Below, piece after piece: positions 1 through 6,521 of a stretch of 17,095 nt of DNA. Both the position numbers and the translations under genes were made by a program. Below the pieces are notes generated by a model, which was not told where the DNA came from, made no database searches, and worked only from the letters and a program-made list of their open reading frames with translations. The number at the start of each line of letters is the position of its first letter. Position 1 is the stretch's first letter. Source of the DNA: Lentisphaerota bacterium (lineage in GTDB: Bacteria > Verrucomicrobiota > Lentisphaeria > Victivallales > GWF2-50-93); NCBI GenBank assembly GCA_025360875.1, contig JANYBI010000061.1:1-17095 (forward strand), read 5' to 3'.

Positions 1-697
1 CGAGTTGCTGAGCATGAGCCTGATGCCCTTGTCATGGAGCCTGCTGAACGCCTCCTATGATGGCTCTGTCGAAATTCGGAAATTGAAAAGGCATGGCGAT
101 TTCGGTATTGGGACGTTCGACCAGCTCGACGGGGAGATGATCGTCCTTGACGGTGTTTTCTACAAGATAAAATCTGACGGGACAATTGTACAGGTGGACG
201 ATTCTGAAACGACCCCGTTCTGCGCACTGACCTTCTTTGAAAAAGAGAGAACCATTGAACTGCAGCCGGGAATGAAGTTCAACCAGATATCGGCATCGCT
301 GTTCAATTCACCAAACTATTTCTATGCGATCAGGATCGAGGGTAAATTCAGGAAAATATCGGCACGCAGTGTCCCAAAACAGGCAAAGCCGTACCCGATG
401 CTCGTCGAGGTGGTGAAATCCCAGCCGGTGTTCAATCTTGAGAACGTCGAAGGCACGGCAGTCGGTTTTTTCTGTCCGGTATTAGCCAAAGGGCTTAACG
501 TCCCCGGATTCCACATGCATTTCATAAGCTCCGATAGGAAATCAGGCGGGCATATCCTCGACTTTGAAATTGAAAAGGCCGAGATGCAGATTGATGAAAC
601 ATCCAAGTTCATGCTGGTGCTCCCGGAGAATGACACCTTCGGGAAACTTGATCTGGCTAAGGATAAGGAAAAGGAACTTAACAAAGTTGAGAAATAA
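1..697 (+). CDS. alpha-acetolactate decarboxylase, 5' end outside window
   Basis: This enzyme decarboxylates 2-acetolactate to acetoin, the last step of the acetoin/butanediol route, which also removes excess acetolactate made by branched-chain amino acid synthesis. The reading frame is open to the left edge. The first possible start, TTG at 5, gives 230 residues, but the true start is probably upstream, perhaps with an export signal. Family landmarks, numbered from base 5, are HGDFGIGTFDQLDGEMIVLDG (residues 30-50), TPFCALTFF (70-78), the IRIEGKF strand (109-115) and the metal-binding histidines H170, H172 and H183 in GFHMHF and SGGHILDFEI. These match the HxH...H zinc site known for the family. 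The tail after about residue 205 is lysine- and glutamate-rich. No acetolactate synthase gene is in view, so the pathway context is unseen. A hairpin follows directly at the stop codon. Confidence 0.9.
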   Translation, partial: ELLSMSLMPLSWSLLNASYDGSVEIRKLKRHGDFGIGTFDQLDGEMIVLDGVFYKIKSDGTIVQVDDSETTPFCALTFFEKERTIELQPGMKFNQISASLFNSPNYFYAIRIEGKFRKISARSVPKQAKPYPMLVEVVKSQPVFNLENVEGTAVGFFCPVLAKGLNVPGFHMHFISSDRKSGGHILDFEIEKAEMQIDETSKFMLVLPENDTFGKLDLAKDKEKELNKVEK

Positions 698-725
698 ATC
701 TTTCCGCAGATACGGAAAGATTTAT
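694..725 (+). terminator. hairpin at the acetolactate decarboxylase stop codon
   Basis: A perfect 13-base-pair stem (694-706 with 713-725) with a 6-base loop (CAGATA) includes the TAA stop at 695-697. The inner stem is CTTTCCG/CGGAAAG and the outer part is A/T only, so the 3' arm ends in GATTTAT. There is no long U-tract after it. The position suggests transcription termination or mRNA 3'-end protection. The symmetry means it could act in either direction. Confidence 0.6.
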
Positions 726-735
726 ACCAATAAAA

Positions 736-760
736 ATGTAACACAGGCATCTTGCCTGTG
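736..760. repeat. dispersed palindrome, copy 1
   Basis: ATGTAACACAGGCAT is followed by CTTGCCTGTG. CACAGGCA (742-749) and TGCCTGTG (753-760) pair perfectly around a TCT loop. The left 15 bases and right 10 bases recur exactly at 15554-15568 and 15592-15601, so this is a repeat and not a chance hairpin. It sits in the gap between the decarboxylase hairpin and the lipoprotein gene. I recall similar palindromes scattered between genes in PVC-type genomes, but cannot check that here. Confidence 0.7.
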
Positions 761-795
761 GATTAAAATACAATTTTCCGCACAAGTAAATTAAA

Positions 796-801
796 GAGGT
801 G
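796..801 (+). promoter_or_regulatory. ribosome binding site of the lipoprotein gene
   Basis: GAGGTG lies five bases before the ATG at 806. It selects this start over an out-of-frame ATG nearby and places the signal peptide exactly at the N-terminus. Confidence 0.6.
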
Positions 802-805
802 AAAC

Positions 806-1438
806 ATGAACATCACGAAAATCCTGATCCTGATCTTCGGGCTCTCAATCGTCGTCGGCTGCATCCCATCGCTCCATCCGCTTTATACGGAAAAGGATCT
901 GGTCTTCGAAAAAGCTCTCATCGGCACATGGCAGGACGGAGACAACCAGGACAGCACCTGGATTTTCTCCCAGAGCGGCGACAAGGAATACAAGCTTGTA
1001 TACACTGAAGACGGTAAGAAGGGTGAGTTCACGGTCCATCTGCTGAAAATAAAGGACAAGATGTTCATAGATTTCTTTCCAATCGAGCAGGAGGGGCTCA
1101 ATGGATTCTACGCGGCACACCTGGTGCCTGCCCACAGTTTCATGCTTGTCAAGCAGATAGAACCGACGCTGCAGATGGCATGCCTGAACGCGAACAAGCT
1201 CAAGGATATCATACAGAAGGATCCGAAGGCCGTGAAACATGAGAAGCTTGGCGACGGTGACGACAAGGACGTATTCACTGCTCCGACCGAGGAGCTCCAG
1301 GCATTCATAATGAAGAATATCGACACCCCTGAGTTTTTCGCGGATCCTTGCAACCTCAAAAAGGTGACGGCGAAGCCTGCTGCTGAAAAGAAAGACGAAG
1401 CGGGAAAGAAGCAAAATGATGGAGAGAATAGAAAATGA
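806..1438 (+). CDS. putative lipoprotein, function unknown
   Basis: The 210-residue protein begins with a type II signal peptide: MNITK, then a hydrophobic stretch (residues 5-17), then VVGC, so Cys19 would be lipidated and the protein anchored to a membrane. Just after the Cys comes IPSLHPLYTEKDLVFEKALIGTW. The ALIGTW and STWIFSQ segments and alternating strands to about residue 95 suggest a small beta-rich domain. The last 30 residues (from about 180) are rich in Lys, Glu and Ala and look disordered. I do not recognise a named family. Its stop overlaps the next ATG by 4 bases (ATGA), so it is translated with trpB2, although no functional link between a surface lipoprotein and tryptophan synthase is obvious. 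A strong GAGGTG ribosome site precedes it. Confidence 0.8.
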   Translation: MNITKILILIFGLSIVVGCIPSLHPLYTEKDLVFEKALIGTWQDGDNQDSTWIFSQSGDKEYKLVYTEDGKKGEFTVHLLKIKDKMFIDFFPIEQEGLNGFYAAHLVPAHSFMLVKQIEPTLQMACLNANKLKDIIQKDPKAVKHEKLGDGDDKDVFTAPTEELQAFIMKNIDTPEFFADPCNLKKVTAKPAAEKKDEAGKKQNDGENRK

Positions 1439-2799
1439 CACAGAGAATCAAGATCGTATTGGATGAAAAGGAAATACCAAGGGAATGGTACAACATACAG
1501 GCGGATCTGCCAAATCCGATGAGACCGCCGCTTCATCCGGGGACATTGGAACCGATCCAGGCCAAGGATCTCGAACCCATCTTCCCGATGAATCTCATAG
1601 AACAGGAAGTCAGCCGTGAGCGTTGGATAAAGATCCCGGAACCTGTAATGGAAAAACTCGCCCTATGGCGCCCCTCCCCCTTGTACAGGGCTGTAAATTT
1701 CGAGAAGGCCCTTGGAACAAAATGCAAGATCTATTACAAGAACGAAGGTGTCTCCCCGGCCGGAAGCCATAAGCCCAATTCGGCGATACCCCAGGCATAC
1801 TATAATAAAGTTGCAGGCATAAAACGACTGACGACCGAGACAGGTGCCGGACAGTGGGGAAGCGCCCTCAGCATGGCTACCCAGATGTTCGGACTCGAAT
1901 TAAAGGTCTACATGGTCAGGATAAGCTTCGAACAGAAGCCGTTCAGGAAGGTCATGATGGAGACCTGGGGCGCGAAATGCGTACCCAGCCCGAGCAACGA
2001 CACAGAAGTAGGACGCTCAATTCTCAAACAGTTCCCGGACACTCCCGGAAGTCTTGGCATAGCCATCAGCGAGGCCATAGAGGACGCGATAAGCTCCAAG
2101 GACACCAGATACTCATTGGGAAGCGTACTCAACTTCGTATGCCTGCATCAGACGGTCATCGGACTTGAGGCGCAGAAACAGATGAAGATAGCGGGTGATT
2201 ACCCGGACATTGTCATCGGCTGCGTAGGCGGCGGTTCGAACTTCGCAGGAATAGCCTTCCCGTATGTCTGCGACAAGATTCACGGCAAGAAAGTCCGGAT
2301 CGTCGGTGTCGAACCCACCGCATGCCCTTCAATGACCAAAGGTCAGTTCCTGTATGACTTCGGCGATATTTCGAAAAAGACTCCGCTCATGCCCATGCAT
2401 ACGCTCGGTCACACATTCATGCCCGCCCCAATGCATGCTGGCGGACTGCGCTACCATGGACTGGCACCGCTTGTAAGCCAGGTTCTAGAAGACAAGCTCA
2501 TGGAAGCCCGGGCTGTCAATCAGCTCGATTGCTACAAGTACGGAGTGATGTGGGCAAGATCAGAAGGATTCATACCTGCACCTGAGACTGCACATGCCAT
2601 CGCAGCAGCTGCAGAAGAGGCTCTCAAGGCGAACGAGGAAGGAAAGGAAAAGAACATCCTCCTCTGCTGGTCCGGGCACGGCCTGATGGATCTCGCAGGA
2701 TACGAGAAATATTTCGCCGGCAAGCTGACCAACTATCATATGCCTGACACTGAAATAAAGAAGTCCCTGAAAGCGCTGAAGGGTTATCCTAAACCCTGA
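1435..2799 (+). CDS. trpB2: tryptophan synthase beta chain, TrpB2 type
   Basis: The predicted PLP enzyme condenses indole with serine to give tryptophan. Its length (454 residues) and N-terminal extension, including WYNIQADLP (residues 18-26) and PLHPGTLEP (32-40), are those of the TrpB2 branch rather than classical TrpB of about 400 residues. K113 in GSHKPNSA is the Schiff-base lysine, E135 in ETGAGQWG is the catalytic glutamate (QWG instead of the QHG of TrpB1), and CVGGGSN (263-269) is the PLP phosphate loop. It overlaps the lipoprotein gene by 4 bases and is probably translationally coupled to it. No trpA or other trp gene is visible. Known TrpB2 proteins often stand apart from trp operons and may salvage free indole or act as serine deaminases, so the physiological role is open. 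Confidence 0.93.
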   Translation: MTQRIKIVLDEKEIPREWYNIQADLPNPMRPPLHPGTLEPIQAKDLEPIFPMNLIEQEVSRERWIKIPEPVMEKLALWRPSPLYRAVNFEKALGTKCKIYYKNEGVSPAGSHKPNSAIPQAYYNKVAGIKRLTTETGAGQWGSALSMATQMFGLELKVYMVRISFEQKPFRKVMMETWGAKCVPSPSNDTEVGRSILKQFPDTPGSLGIAISEAIEDAISSKDTRYSLGSVLNFVCLHQTVIGLEAQKQMKIAGDYPDIVIGCVGGGSNFAGIAFPYVCDKIHGKKVRIVGVEPTACPSMTKGQFLYDFGDISKKTPLMPMHTLGHTFMPAPMHAGGLRYHGLAPLVSQVLEDKLMEARAVNQLDCYKYGVMWARSEGFIPAPETAHAIAAAAEEALKANEEGKEKNILLCWSGHGLMDLAGYEKYFAGKLTNYHMPDTEIKKSLKALKGYPKP

Positions 2800-2832
2800 A
2801 GAATGGCTGGCTGGATGATTGGATTGTGGGAT

Positions 2833-2978
2833 GAGCCAATTTCAAAAGTAGTCAGCTACCCGAACGAAGTGACGGTGCGAAGTAAATTCAAAAGTCAGAA
2901 TTCAGAATAAAACTGAATTTGAATTCAATTCTGTCTCCTGGATTCTGACTCCTGAATTCCTAGTTTTGAAATTAACTC
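2833..2978. repeat. inverted-repeat element A, 146 bases, no gene
   Basis: The element is bounded by GAGCCAATTTCAAAA (2833-2847) and TTTTGAAATTAACTC (2964-2978), whose reverse complement is GAGTTAATTTCAAAA, so 13 of 15 end bases match. Inside are a second inverted pair, AGTCAGAAT (2893-2901) with ATTCTGACT (2942-2950), and GAATTCAG (2898-2905) with CTGAATTC (2952-2959). The same end motif occurs at 10593-10607, 10764-10778 and 15730-15744. It begins 33 bases after the trpB2 stop. No coding region is present. It could be a MITE-like or REP-like element. Confidence 0.6.
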
Positions 2979-3013
2979 GAATAATTGCTTTAATTAAGTC
3001 CTGTAATTTATTC

Positions 3014-3042
3014 AACTTTGTGCCTCTGTAACTTTGTTGCCT
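3014..3042. repeat. short direct repeat before the glycerate kinase gene
   Basis: AACTTTGTGCCT (3014-3025) is followed at a 16-base period by AACTTTGTTGCCT (3030-3042). The second unit ends ten bases before the ATG at 3052 and occupies the place where a ribosome site would be expected. No good Shine-Dalgarno sequence is seen here. Confidence 0.4.
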
Positions 3043-3051
3043 GGTGTTAAT

Positions 3052-4185
3052 ATGAAAATTGTAATTGCCGTAAACGCATTCAAAGGCAGTCTCTCCTGCA
3101 TAGAAGCTTCGAAAGCTATCTCATGCGGCATCAGGCATGTCCTGCCGGATTCGGAAATCCTGTCATGCCCTGTAGCCGACGGTGGCGACGGCCTGCTTGA
3201 TGTCGTAAAATCCCTGCCTGGTGTCAAAACCATTAAATGCCCAGTCCTTGGTCCGCGCAAGAAAAAGATAGTTTCAGAATTCTGCTGGTTGCCCAGGGAG
3301 AAAACAGCTTTCATAGAAATGACACTTGCGTCCGGGCTCGCGATGCTCCCGGTGAAGCTCAGGAATCCAATGGAGACCACGACTTATGGCACAGGACAGC
3401 TGATCGCCAGAGCCCTAAAACTGGAGCCAAGGAAAATCATCCTCGGAATCGGCGGGAGCGCAACCTGCGACGGTGGCGCCGGAGCCGCATCAGCACTGGG
3501 AGTTGTTTTTTTTGACAATCATGGAAATATAATTTCTATTCCGAAAGGTGCCGATTTGGAACGGATTTCACATATCGATCATGCAAATGCCCCTTCACTT
3601 TTCAAACAGACCGGAATAGAAATAATATGCGATGTCGATAATCCATTGCTCGGTCCGAAAGGCTCAGCCGCAGTCTATGCCCCCCAGAAAGGTGCGACTC
3701 CGTCACAGGTCAAACTTCTCGAAAAAGGACTTGCGAATTTCGCAGATTGCATACGGAAATATGCTCACAAGGATATCAGGAAGATCAAAGGCGGAGGGGC
3801 TGCAGGCGGAATAAGCGCAGGTTTTTACGGATTGTTTGGAGCCAGGCTTAAAAAGGGGATAGATGTTGTTTTTGATCTTGTGGATCTTGAGGCGAAGATC
3901 AAGGACGCTGATCTCGTGATCACCGGAGAGGGAAAGCTTGACAGTCAGACAGCCTACGGAAAAGCGCCTGCAGGAGTTGCGAAACTCGCAAAGAAATATA
4001 GAGTACAGTGTATTGCGATATGTGGATGTGCCGGAAGAGATCTCTCATCCTTAAATAAAATCGGCATAGGTTCAGTCTGGCAAATCTGCAAGGAAGCTAA
4101 GAACGCGGATGACTCGATGAGAAATGCCGCAAGATATCTGGAGATAACAGCAATAAAGGCAATCAGCCGTCGGGAAAAAACATGA
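3052..4185 (+). CDS. glycerate kinase (GarK/GlxK family)
   Basis: This enzyme phosphorylates D-glycerate with ATP, feeding it into glycolysis as 2- or 3-phosphoglycerate. The family form suggests the 2-phospho product. The first ATG in frame, at 3052, gives 377 residues starting MKIVIAVNAFKGSLS, the normal family N-terminus. An upstream TTG in frame at 3034 adds only six unlikely residues. Family landmarks are CPVADGGDGLLDVV, GTGQLIARAL, GIGGSATCDGGAGAASALG, CDVDNPLLGPKGSAAVYAPQ, GGGAAGGISAGF and ITGEGKLDSQTAYGKAP in the expected order, with length near the family norm. It overlaps the DeoC-type gene by 4 bases (ATGA), so the two are coupled. Together they suggest use of three-carbon acids or sugars, although the link is inferred. 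The ribosome site is poor. Confidence 0.93.
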   Translation: MKIVIAVNAFKGSLSCIEASKAISCGIRHVLPDSEILSCPVADGGDGLLDVVKSLPGVKTIKCPVLGPRKKKIVSEFCWLPREKTAFIEMTLASGLAMLPVKLRNPMETTTYGTGQLIARALKLEPRKIILGIGGSATCDGGAGAASALGVVFFDNHGNIISIPKGADLERISHIDHANAPSLFKQTGIEIICDVDNPLLGPKGSAAVYAPQKGATPSQVKLLEKGLANFADCIRKYAHKDIRKIKGGGAAGGISAGFYGLFGARLKKGIDVVFDLVDLEAKIKDADLVITGEGKLDSQTAYGKAPAGVAKLAKKYRVQCIAICGCAGRDLSSLNKIGIGSVWQICKEAKNADDSMRNAARYLEITAIKAISRREKT

Positions 4186-4958
4186 ATGGCAATATCACTT
4201 CTGAAATGATAGCGAAAATGATAGACCTCTCGCTGCTCCATCCTACGATGACAGACGCGCAGATAAGGGAGGGATGTGAACTGTCAAGAAAATTAAGAGT
4301 AGCCACGGCATGTGTGAAGCCCTACTCCGTACCCATGGCAAAAGAGATATTGGACGGTTCTGGCGTCGGAGTCTGTTCCGTGATTGGATTTCCGCACGGC
4401 AACAGCCAGACAGCCATCAAGGTGCAGGAGACGGAACTTGCGATACGGGAAGGCGCCACGGAAATAGACATGGTCATAAACGTCGGCAAGGCCATTGGAG
4501 GACAATGGGATTTTGTGACTGCAGATATCAAGGCGGTCAATGATGCCTGTATTTCAAGGAAGGCGCTCCTGAAGGTTATTTTCGAGAATGACTATCTTGA
4601 AGACAGGCGCATTATCCGTCTCTGTGAAATATGCTCATCACTGAAAGTCGCCTTTGCAAAAACTTCGACAGGATATGGATTCGTAAAACAACCGGACGCC
4701 CTTTATAATTACAATGGAGCCACTGAGCATCATCTGAAGCTGATGAGGAAACATTGCTCGCCCGATGTCCAGATAAAGGCCGCTGGCGGAATCCGCAGCC
4801 TGGACGACACGCTGGCAGTACGTTCATGGGGCGCCACCCGTATCGGAGCAACCGCGGCAAAAGCCATTATCGAAGAGGCTCAGAAGAGGGAAGCGGTTGG
4901 AACTTTGAAACTACCTGGTGAAAATATTATAACGTCCAAGCTTGGCGGCACCTATTAA
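4182..4958 (+). CDS. deoC: DeoC-family class I aldolase (deoxyribose-phosphate aldolase-like)
   Basis: The 258-residue protein is a TIM-barrel Schiff-base aldolase. DeoC cleaves 2-deoxyribose 5-phosphate to glyceraldehyde 3-phosphate and acetaldehyde. The catalytic set is present: D96 in EIDMVINVG, the Schiff-base lysine K160 in FAKTSTGYG, and K199 in IKAAGGIRS. Other DeoC traits are CVKPYSV (residues 44-50) and VIGFPHG (67-73). The N-terminal helix reads IDLSLLHPTMTDAQI where classical DeoC has a DHTLLKP-like motif, and the segment after FEND (135-143) also differs from the usual IIET. I therefore infer a divergent subfamily whose natural substrate may not be deoxyribose phosphate. The ATG at 4182 overlaps the glycerate kinase stop. 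No other deo gene (phosphorylase, kinase) is near, which also argues for a role tied to the kinase. Confidence 0.88.
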   Translation: MNGNITSEMIAKMIDLSLLHPTMTDAQIREGCELSRKLRVATACVKPYSVPMAKEILDGSGVGVCSVIGFPHGNSQTAIKVQETELAIREGATEIDMVINVGKAIGGQWDFVTADIKAVNDACISRKALLKVIFENDYLEDRRIIRLCEICSSLKVAFAKTSTGYGFVKQPDALYNYNGATEHHLKLMRKHCSPDVQIKAAGGIRSLDDTLAVRSWGATRIGATAAKAIIEEAQKREAVGTLKLPGENIITSKLGGTY

Positions 4959-4966
4959 CTGAAACT

Positions 4967-4971
4967 GGAGG
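4967..4971 (+). promoter_or_regulatory. ribosome binding site selecting a GTG start
   Basis: GGAGG sits five bases before GTG at 4977. The strong site and the 18-base gap from the aldolase stop support this non-ATG start and membership of the same operon. Confidence 0.65.
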
Positions 4972-4976
4972 ATCAA

Positions 4977-5507
4977 GTGAAATTCATATTGAAGTACAAC
5001 CTCTCGGCATTAAGCAGAAGCAGGTTCTTGATCATTCTGTTCTATATTTCAATCGTGATTTTCATGGGCAACGTAAATGCCCTGGTTGACAAATGGCTCC
5101 ATCCCGAAATCCCCTATTTCGACACGGGACACATCATTGTCGGCTCCATTACCGCAATGGTCACTACAGTGCTATATGGAGCGCTTCTGGCACACCTCTA
5201 CCACCTCAGGTGCGCGATCAACACTATCAAGTACATGAGTTCCATACTGCCGATCTGCGCCAGCTGCAAGAAAATCAGGAAGCCTGAACAGGATCCCCGG
5301 AAAATGAAATCATGGCAGTCCATTGAAATGTACCTTTCCGAGGAGACAAAGAAGAGCCTTACCCATGGAATCTGCCCCGAATGCCTGAAGAAGCTCTACC
5401 CTGAATACAGCGATCTGCTTAAGGATGATACTACGGATGCGTCTAAGGATACTGAGCATAAAGGCTACGAACATTCATTTGATACCACTGAGAAGAAGAA
5501 AAGTTGA
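4977..5507 (+). CDS. two-helix membrane protein with C-terminal CxxC...CxxC domain
   Basis: The GTG start gives 176 residues. Two hydrophobic segments, about 17-35 and 52-75, anchor the protein with a short external loop. The linker HLRCAINTIKYMSSI leads into a domain reading LPICASCKKIRK (91-102), then MKSWQSIEMYL, then SLTHGICPECLKKLYPEY (127-144). C94, C97, C133, C136 and perhaps H130 could bind a metal. I know this module as a C-terminal appendage of PAS, GAF or response-regulator proteins in many environmental bacteria (ICxxCKKIRD...W..IE.Y...FSHGICPxC), where its role is unclear. Here it has no sensor domain and follows two membrane helices instead. The Asp/Lys-rich tail after 147 looks disordered. 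It is third in the glycerate kinase/aldolase operon. A redox- or metal-responsive signalling role is only a guess. Confidence 0.8.
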   Translation: MKFILKYNLSALSRSRFLIILFYISIVIFMGNVNALVDKWLHPEIPYFDTGHIIVGSITAMVTTVLYGALLAHLYHLRCAINTIKYMSSILPICASCKKIRKPEQDPRKMKSWQSIEMYLSEETKKSLTHGICPECLKKLYPEYSDLLKDDTTDASKDTEHKGYEHSFDTTEKKKS

Positions 5508-5610
5508 AGCCAATGTCCTGATGCAGGAAAGTCGACAAGGCCGGACGGAAGATCTGATTTCACGCCGGACCGCCGTTTCTCACACTCGCCGGTACGTCTA
5601 ATTTCATGAG

Positions 5611-5684
5611 TGGCTACCCCGCAAGGATTTGAACCTTGACTAAATGCGCCAAAGGCACTTGTGCTACCATTACACCACGGGGTA
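5611..5684 (-). tRNA. tRNA-Gln (anticodon TTG)
   Basis: Read on the minus strand, the 74-base gene folds fully. The acceptor stem TACCCCG/CGGGGTA has a U1-A72 first pair, as is usual for glutamine tRNA. The D-arm is GTGT-AATGGTA-GCAC, the anticodon stem AGTGC/GCATT has loop CTTTGGC (anticodon TTG at 5652-5650), the variable loop is TAGT, and the T-arm CAAGG/CCTTG has loop TTCAAAT. The discriminator is G and the CCA end is encoded. It reads CAA, and CAG through wobble. It stands alone, between the end of the + strand operon and dedA. Confidence 0.97.
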
Positions 5685-5736
5685 TTTTTTCAGAGGCTGA
5701 GAAAATAACTTAATAAAGCTGTTATTTCCAGTGCAT

Positions 5737-6429
5737 TCAGAATTGTTGCTGAATTTTCTTTTGCTTTGAGGATTTCATTATCATATGATGGATAAAGGCA
5801 TAAACTCCGATTATTAAGGCAATTCCCAGGAAGAGCCAGACATAATTCTCATGGAGTATTTTGATTCCCTTGTGTACCAGGTCGCGGTATGTCATGTCGG
5901 CGGAAAGCGAACCGAGATAATAACCGATTGCCAGAAGGATAGCGCACCAGATTCCAGCTCCCAGGACGGTGAAGAATGAGAACCTGAAATGCTTCATCCT
6001 TGAAAGACCTGCAGGGAGCGAGATCAGATGTCTTATTGCCGGAATCAGCCTGCATACGAAAGTTGTAACCTCGCCATATTCCCTGAAGACCTCCTCGCAG
6101 CGTTCGAGCTTGTCCGGGGGCAGAAAGAAATATTTCCCATATTTATGGAGGAATGGACGACCGAGCCATAATGCCATGTAATAGTTGAAATATGCGCCTG
6201 CCAGGGAGCCGAAAGCTCCACAGACCACGGCTATGGCGCAGTCTGTGAGAGGATCTCCGAATGTCAGGCCGTTCCTGTAGGCCAGGAATCCGGCAGGTAT
6301 CATGACTACTTCGCTCGGAAGCGGAAAAACGGAGCTTTCTACCGCCATCAGGACAAAGATCATCACGAAACCCCATACCTGGGCATGCCTTGCCGCAAGC
6401 TCAATGTACTGGATTAGGAATTCTGTCAT
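5737..6429 (-). CDS. DedA-family inner membrane protein
   Basis: The 230-residue polytopic protein belongs to the DedA (SNARE-associated/VTT) family. Members are linked to undecaprenyl phosphate or phospholipid flipping, membrane homeostasis and cation or antibiotic resistance. The family signature ESSVFPLPSE (residues 31-40), followed by VVMIPAGFLA, forms the first re-entrant region. The second is FVCRLIPAIRHLISLPAG (125-142), with R127 and R133. Hydrophobic segments near 20-35, 63-80, 155-175 and 195-215 are consistent with the family's topology, and the length is typical. The tail KSSKQKKIQQQF is basic. It is divergent from lgt across a 92-base gap. The exact lipid substrate cannot be read from the sequence. 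Confidence 0.92.
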   Translation of the reverse strand: MTEFLIQYIELAARHAQVWGFVMIFVLMAVESSVFPLPSEVVMIPAGFLAYRNGLTFGDPLTDCAIAVVCGAFGSLAGAYFNYYMALWLGRPFLHKYGKYFFLPPDKLERCEEVFREYGEVTTFVCRLIPAIRHLISLPAGLSRMKHFRFSFFTVLGAGIWCAILLAIGYYLGSLSADMTYRDLVHKGIKILHENYVWLFLGIALIIGVYAFIHHMIMKSSKQKKIQQQF

Positions 6430-6521
6430 AAATTAATCCGTAAAAGTTAAAAAAATGAAGCCAGACAAAGTATATTATTTATTGCATAATTCAAACCGAC
6501 AAGAAAAATGAGATTTAAATA
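6430..6521. promoter_or_regulatory. AT-rich divergent intergenic region of dedA and lgt
   Basis: This is the only divergent gene pair in the window, so it should carry both promoters. On the minus strand TATACT (6474-6469) is a good -10 match. The best -35-like TTGAAT (6494-6489) lies 14 bases away, which is shorter than usual. No comparably good pair was found for lgt. Confidence 0.35.

Noticed and set aside
564..794. Small + strand frame overlapping the end of the decarboxylase gene
   Set aside because: It reads through the hairpin and the dispersed palindrome in an alternative frame, with no ribosome site.
1908..2132. Reverse-strand open frames inside trpB2 and similar long frames opposite gyrA, cdaA, cdaR and the aminotransferase
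   Set aside because: They lie wholly within well-supported genes, have low-complexity Ser/Arg-rich translations, and lack ribosome sites and recognisable motifs.
2800..2832. TGG-rich tandem-like stretch after trpB2
   Set aside because: It is too short and irregular to call a repeat array.
5539..5578. Direct repeat GCCGGAC downstream of the tRNA as a possible attachment site
   Set aside because: It is only seven bases, no integrase gene is near, and there is no duplicate of the tRNA 3' end.
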